A DNA stretch of 64,000 nucleotides, taken from assembly GCA_963210315.1 (NCBI GenBank), contig OY723301.1, positions 1,860,001 through 1,924,000 on the forward strand. Reading direction: 5' to 3'. Of the stretch, positions 59,906 through 64,000 are shown piece by piece (within the stretch, counting starts at the first letter, position 1; the number at the start of each line of letters is the position of its first letter). This DNA comes from Rhynchopus euleeides (Eukaryota > Euglenozoa > Diplonemea > Diplonemida > Diplonemidae). The notes under the pieces are model-generated. The model saw nothing but the letters and a program-made list of their open reading frames with translations. It searched no databases and was not told the DNA's origin. A program made the position numbers and the translations under genes.

Positions 59906-61237
59906 AATCTTTTTCTGTTAGTGGAGACACACACCGAACACTTGCTGTTGGTGTGATATCCACTGTCAACACACACCACCTTGCCCGAGAAGTGGGGAAA
60001 AGAATATCGTGTGCCGTGGAAATGCAGCGAATTCATCGGACGGCGCATCCGTAGGGCAGGGCGGGTGTCTCGGTATAGGGCGGGCCTCTGCACTGCGACA
60101 CGCCCCATCCCCGTGTCAAGGGAAATGATAATCACCGAGGCCAAAACCACACCCTGCTGTGTTCGCAGACAACACAAAATATACCCAGACAGTTCCTTCT
60201 TCCTTCCCTCCTTTGCCTGCGGCTCTGACAACTGATTGACGATCTCTCCCCCCCCTCCCCCCCACCCCCTTCGACACACCTTGTGCTTCCTTCTTCTGTT
60301 TCAATACCCCCTTCGACACAACGAGAAATGCTTTAATCCAGAACGGCGCAGAAACGTCCGCTCTGCGTCAACGCTGTGCACTGTGCGGCACTATTTTTTT
60401 TTGCTCGGGCGGCTGCGCGTATTCTGCAATTTGGAGTGGAAATTCCCCCCCCCCCCCCCACTCAATGTGAACACTGCCCAACTGACCCCACCCCACCCCC
60501 ACAACCATTCTTGGGCTCGGTTGGCCGAACGGTGTGGAAGGACGCCCCATTTCACACCCTTTACACTTGTGGGATGCCCTTTGTGTTGGCGAGAAGGGTA
60601 TTGTCAACAAAAAAAAGTAGAACCTGACCACCCCAAGCAGCTCCTGGCCCGACAGGACAGGGAATGAGTGAAGAAATTCGAATCGAACCAGGGCGGGGTG
60701 GTGGTGGGGGCATGGGTGGGTGTCGGTCCACTGCCCCCTCCACCCGGCAGTCCTGAGTGTGCGTGGCGTTTTTTTCCCGGGAGGGAGAGATGCAGGGCAC
60801 CGGTGGGGCTGCGCGGAAACAAACACCCTTCCCTGGCGGAAGCTATCCTTGGCAAAATATGCCCTTTTTTTTGTTACGCACACGACCTTCGCGCGGAAAG
60901 TGTCATTCAGCTCTGCCAAACGTGCTCTACACACCACCCCCTTCATCAGGCAAGTGGGTTTGTAAGTGTGTGTGGAAGCGTCAACGCATCAAACGAAGTA
61001 CCAAGTAGTAGAGGAAGAGCGGCAGAGTTGAAGTGACACTTTCTCTTCGCGACATAAACACACACAGCTTTCCAGCAGAACACTGCAGCACGCCCCTCTC
61101 TCTGTGCGTGCGCTGAATACCGTAAGCGGGATCTGTTTTTCTTAGAACTACGGAGGATCCTTGAAATCGGTAGTGGACAGTAGCGGACAGTAGCGGACAG
61201 GGCGGACATTTCCTTGTGGAAAAAGTGCCCGAAAAAA
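59903..61237. other. Intergenic, no gene seen
   Basis: C-run DNA at 60248-60270 and 60444-60460; GGACAGTAGC words repeat three times near 61175-61200. No domain-bearing frame. Confidence 0.55.
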
Positions 61238-61341
61238 AAATTCGAAAAGGTCCCCCTTACAGAATTAGCCTTTTTTCAAAAAATCGGAAAATTTCGGACC
61301 GCAATTTGTACCCAAGAAAGTGCCGGATTTTCGGACTTGGT

Positions 61342-61410
61342 CCGATTTGAACGATTTCCGTGCCTCTTGCAACCCCCATGAGGGGCGGCTGCTGTTTCGG
61401 GTTCTTTCGG
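61342..61410 (-). repeat. Dispersed hairpin repeat, copy 5
   Basis: On the minus strand: CCCGAAACAGCAGCCGCCCC, TCATGGGGGTTGC, AAGAGGCACGG, AAATCGTTCAAATCGG. It directly abuts the LINE fragment's 3' end. Confidence 0.65.
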
Positions 61411-61417
61411 TGGTACA

Positions 61418-61640
61418 TGCTGGGGTGTCAGGACAGGGAATCCTGCTCGCTGTACCCGGTGATCCCTGACGCAGCCAGGAAGTGGAGAGCCTTGGAACCC
61501 TGGTTGAGGCCTGTAACACCCGGCCTTCCTGCCACTTGTGGCATTGTGGAGTGGAGGTGGTTATGGAGAAGGTTCTCTCTCCGTCCGGTCGAGCACAACC
61601 GTCCTCTCCAGCCAGGGGTCATCTACTTTCCAAACAAGGG
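61418..61640 (-). pseudogene. LINE-1-family 3' fragment
   Basis: The minus-strand reading SKALHFLAASGITGYSEQDS matches the last residues of LINE-1 ORF2 (KGALRYLAEAGVTEHSEKDY), and the fragment ends in the same CCTGACACCCCAGCA. It is a 5'-truncated, diverged copy; the upper limit is uncertain because similarity fades beyond about 61510. Confidence 0.65.
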
Positions 61641-62269
61641 CCAGGAACATGCTCAAACAAACCAATTGATCAGAAAATCTGGCTTGCCGTGGAATCATTG
61701 AGCATTGGGGAGTGGTTTGCCCCCTTGCTGCGTATGACATGTCCATTTTTGACGATTTTTGGGCAGAATTTGGTGCGTGGGACCTTTCGATTTTCATGAT
61801 TTTTTCGTAATTTCGTGGGGACCGGTACCCACCCCATTTGAGGGCCAAAAATCTCATTTCCGAGGCCTGGGAATGGTCGCAGTGGCCTCAGATGTCCAAA
61901 AACGTTCAATTGACCTCTCCTCGAAAAAAAATTCGAAAGGTCCCCCCTACTGGCACCCCGGATTAGGACATGTCTCTGGGGGTGTCCGGGGGGCATTTTT
62001 GGCCCATTTTTGGCTGGGGAAAATGGGCCATTTTTCACGATTTTTTCGGTTTTTTGTCCGGACCGGTACCGCATTTGAGGGGCCAAAATCTGATTTCCGA
62101 GGCCCGGGAATGGTCGCAGTGGCTTCATTTGGCCAAAAACGTTCAATTTACCCTTCCCCTAAAAAAAATTCGAAAGGGTCCCCCTACAAATCGCCGGTCT
62201 TAGGAATTTTTTTTTGGGCACCCAGATTTCAAAAATTTTCAAACTATTTTCTGGACCAAAAATCAAACT

Positions 62270-62575
62270 ATTGAGGTCCTGGCCGGACATGTCCGGGGGG
62301 GGGGTCAAAATTGGATTTCCCGAATTTCCGGGTCCGGACATGTCCGCCCGGACATCCGGACACCAGAAAATGTCCGCCCGGACATGTCCGCCCTGTCCGG
62401 GGCGGACATTTCTGGATGTCCGGATGTCCGCCCGGACATGTCCGGGCGGGAAATTCGGGAAATGTCCGGGGGGGGGGGGGGGGGGGGTCAAAATTGGACC
62501 CGGACATCCGGACACCCGGATTTCCGGTCCGGATATGTCCGCCCTGAAATCGCCTAAGGGGCCGGGGGAAATCCA
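62270..62575. repeat. Cluster of GGACATGTCC palindromes
   Basis: About 15 copies of GGACATGTCC or half-sites (CCGGACAT, TGTCCGCCC) form a larger imperfect inverted repeat centred near 62398. G-runs of 7 and 21 bases lie at the edges. Non-coding. Confidence 0.85.
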
Positions 62576-63247
62576 GGAAATTCGGGAAATCCAGGAATAC
62601 GAAGAATCCTCCTACGACGGAAGAAACCTAAATCAACCCGAATCTCGAAACAGTCGTCAGGAGGGGGGGGGGGTGTTCCTCGTTCTACGTTTCAGAAAGT
62701 TTTCTCCTATTCTTTGTGAGGAATATTGCCAAAGATTTTGCCGGGCAGCAAAGACCTCCCCTCCTCCCCGTCCCTCCTTATCGATTCTTCATTTGCCGTT
62801 CATCAGCCGGGCAGTGAGATTGTGCCCGTGGTGGTGGTGGGGAGGGGTTGCGTGTTGGGACTCGGGGCAATAAAAAAACACACGACAAGCTTTCGCCGCT
62901 TACGGCAATCCGTGCGATTTTCCGCGATGAGCGATACCTCGATATTTCGATAAAGCGACACAGACATTACAAGAAAACGAAAATAAAATGAAGAACAAAA
63001 TCAACACGAACCGCCAAAAAAAACATACACGCCGTTATGATCGGGAAGAAGGAAACCACGCGGAAAAAGGTGGGTGGAGGTGGGTGGGTGTTACCGGGAA
63101 CTCCTCTTCCCTGTACACCTTCCCTTCACACACCCGTCCCGTCGCTGGGGGGGGTGGTCTTTTCGCTACGGTGCTGCAACCGGCACGATTTTATTTTTTG
63201 GCACACCTTCCTCCTGTTTACAGGAGAAACCATTGGAGAAACAGCAA
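62576..63247. other. Intergenic, no gene seen
   Basis: Mixed-composition sequence without a supported ORF. Confidence 0.5.
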
Positions 63248-63299
63248 CCCCTCTCACCAGGGGGCGCTGCGAGCACGCCGGGTCAAACATGCTGGCCAG
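63248..63299 (+). repeat. Dispersed hairpin repeat, copy 6 (partial)
   Basis: GAGAAACAGCAACCCCTCTC upstream part, then ACCAGGGGGCGCTGCGAGCA and CGCCGGGTCAAACAT; the AATCGTTCA tail is missing. It lies head to tail with copy 7. Confidence 0.6.
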
Positions 63300-63376
63300 G
63301 AACAGGACACGAAACAGCGACCCCTCTCACTAGGGGGGGTGCTACGAACGCGGTCAAAAATCGTCCAACATCGTCC
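63300..63376 (+). repeat. Dispersed hairpin repeat, copy 7
   Basis: ACACGAAACAGCGACCCCTC, TCACTAGGGGGGGTGCTACG, AACGCGGTCAAAAATCGTCC, with the tail diverged to ATCGTCC units. Confidence 0.7.
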
Positions 63377-64000
63377 CAAGCGCCAAAAACTCTTTTTGTG
63401 CTGAAGAATTGCCGATAGCGAAGACCCCCACCCACTGTTAAAAAAACACCGTAATTGCCGGAAGGGTGAGGTGAGGAGTGGCGGGACGGGGGCGTGGAGG
63501 AGGTAGGGGGCACACGCATGCAAGAATTCAACAAAGCGAATCCACGCACGCACGCCCCAACCTACGCCCCCCCCGCCCGCCGCCCCCTTCCTCTAGGTCG
63601 CTCTGTCCCAAGGCCATTCTTGCAACAGGATGGCAGCAACTCGCCTACAGCTCGTCACCAACACACCCCGGCGGTGTGAGGGAGGAGAAAATGTGTGGGG
63701 TGAAGGGCATGGTGATGGTGGTGGGTGCAAATCAATCAGCGGATTGGATATGCCCCCTCTTGGAGAAGGTGTTTCGCTGCCAGCGTTCCCCCCGCCCTCT
63801 CTCTCTCTCTCGTTACTCCCTCCCCCGCCTGTAAGGTGAGGGGTGCGGATATCACACGGTTGAGGGAGAGGGTGAGGGTGACACTCCCCTCTGGCAAACT
63901 GCGACACTTTTCGTCCGTCACCTCCCACACACCGGGGCGTGTTTTAATAAAAGCGAGGCTTTTGCTTGTGAAACATGCGAATTGATAGTGATTTCTTCCT
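63377..64000. other. Intergenic to window end, no gene seen
   Basis: C-runs and a (CT)n tract at 63797-63810; nothing identifiable before the window is cut. Confidence 0.5.

Larger units (their letters stand above)
61238..62200. repeat. Diverged tandem repeat, unit about 237 bp
   Basis: CCGAGGCCTGGGAATGGTCG, then CAGTGGC, recurs at 61860 and 62097, and an A-run, ATTCGAAAGGTCCCCC, at 61240, 61926 and 62164. The first pair is separated by the LINE fragment and hairpin copy. Non-coding. Confidence 0.75.

Noticed and set aside
60670-60695. tRNA T-arm on the minus strand (GGTTCGATTCG)
   Set aside because: The flanking five bases do not pair as a T stem and no anticodon or acceptor stem is present.
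63295-63340. Hammerhead ribozyme in the hairpin repeats (CGAAAC core)
   Set aside because: The required CUGANGA core is missing on both strands in all copies.

Overview
The window looks like nuclear DNA of a repeat-rich unicellular eukaryote. A free-living euglenozoan (diplonemid- or kinetoplastid-like) is my best inference, not a proof. Supporting points: the only host-type gene is intronless and preceded by long polypyrimidine tracts ending in AG, as at trans-splice acceptors; both large LINEs are APE-RT-RNase H elements; and one has a 2A peptide before its endonuclease, an arrangement described for L1Tc of Trypanosoma cruzi. No rRNA, tRNA, spliced-leader gene or CRISPR array was found. Homopolymer C/G tracts and microsatellites are very common, so some frameshifts could be sequencing errors.

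Layout. 1-3.8 kb: a single host-like gene, a degenerate WEE1/MYT1-type pseudokinase. 3.8-10.6 kb: small non-coding inverted-repeat elements and a 190-bp tandem repeat. 10.6-16.4 kb (minus strand): LINE-1, with ORF1, an in-frame UGA-CGG, a 2A peptide, endonuclease, RT and RNase H. 18.5-22.6 kb and 30.4-36.4 kb: two DNA transposons (A and B) of one family, sharing 16-bp TIRs, 3-bp target duplications and large 41-bp minisatellite arrays; B encodes a fusion of ubiquitin-specific-protease boxes to a DDE transposase. 23.9-30.3 kb: transposon D, with long TIRs and two genes on the minus strand, interrupted by a decayed relative, C. 37.7-38.7 kb and 47.9-49.4 kb: long-TIR palindromic non-coding elements (F, E). 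41.2-42.3 kb and 61.2-62.6 kb: tandem repeats. 51.3-59.9 kb: LINE-2, inserted exactly between two (CA)n tracts, carrying two OTU proteases.

How the parts fit. The two LINEs share a homologous ORF1 (RRM-like region, then a coiled or Q/A-rich region). Both join ORF1 to ORF2 in the ORF2 reading frame through one UGA followed by CGGGG, with no AUG ahead of the first ORF2 domain. Gag-Pol-style UGA readthrough, followed by 2A separation in LINE-1 or perhaps OTU proteolysis in LINE-2, would explain this. B looks like the autonomous partner of A and of a 96-bp MITE inside A. C and D share a gene pair: an accessory protein plus a transposase-like protein. A dispersed hairpin repeat of about 75 bp occurs at least seven times and is not explained by any of these elements.
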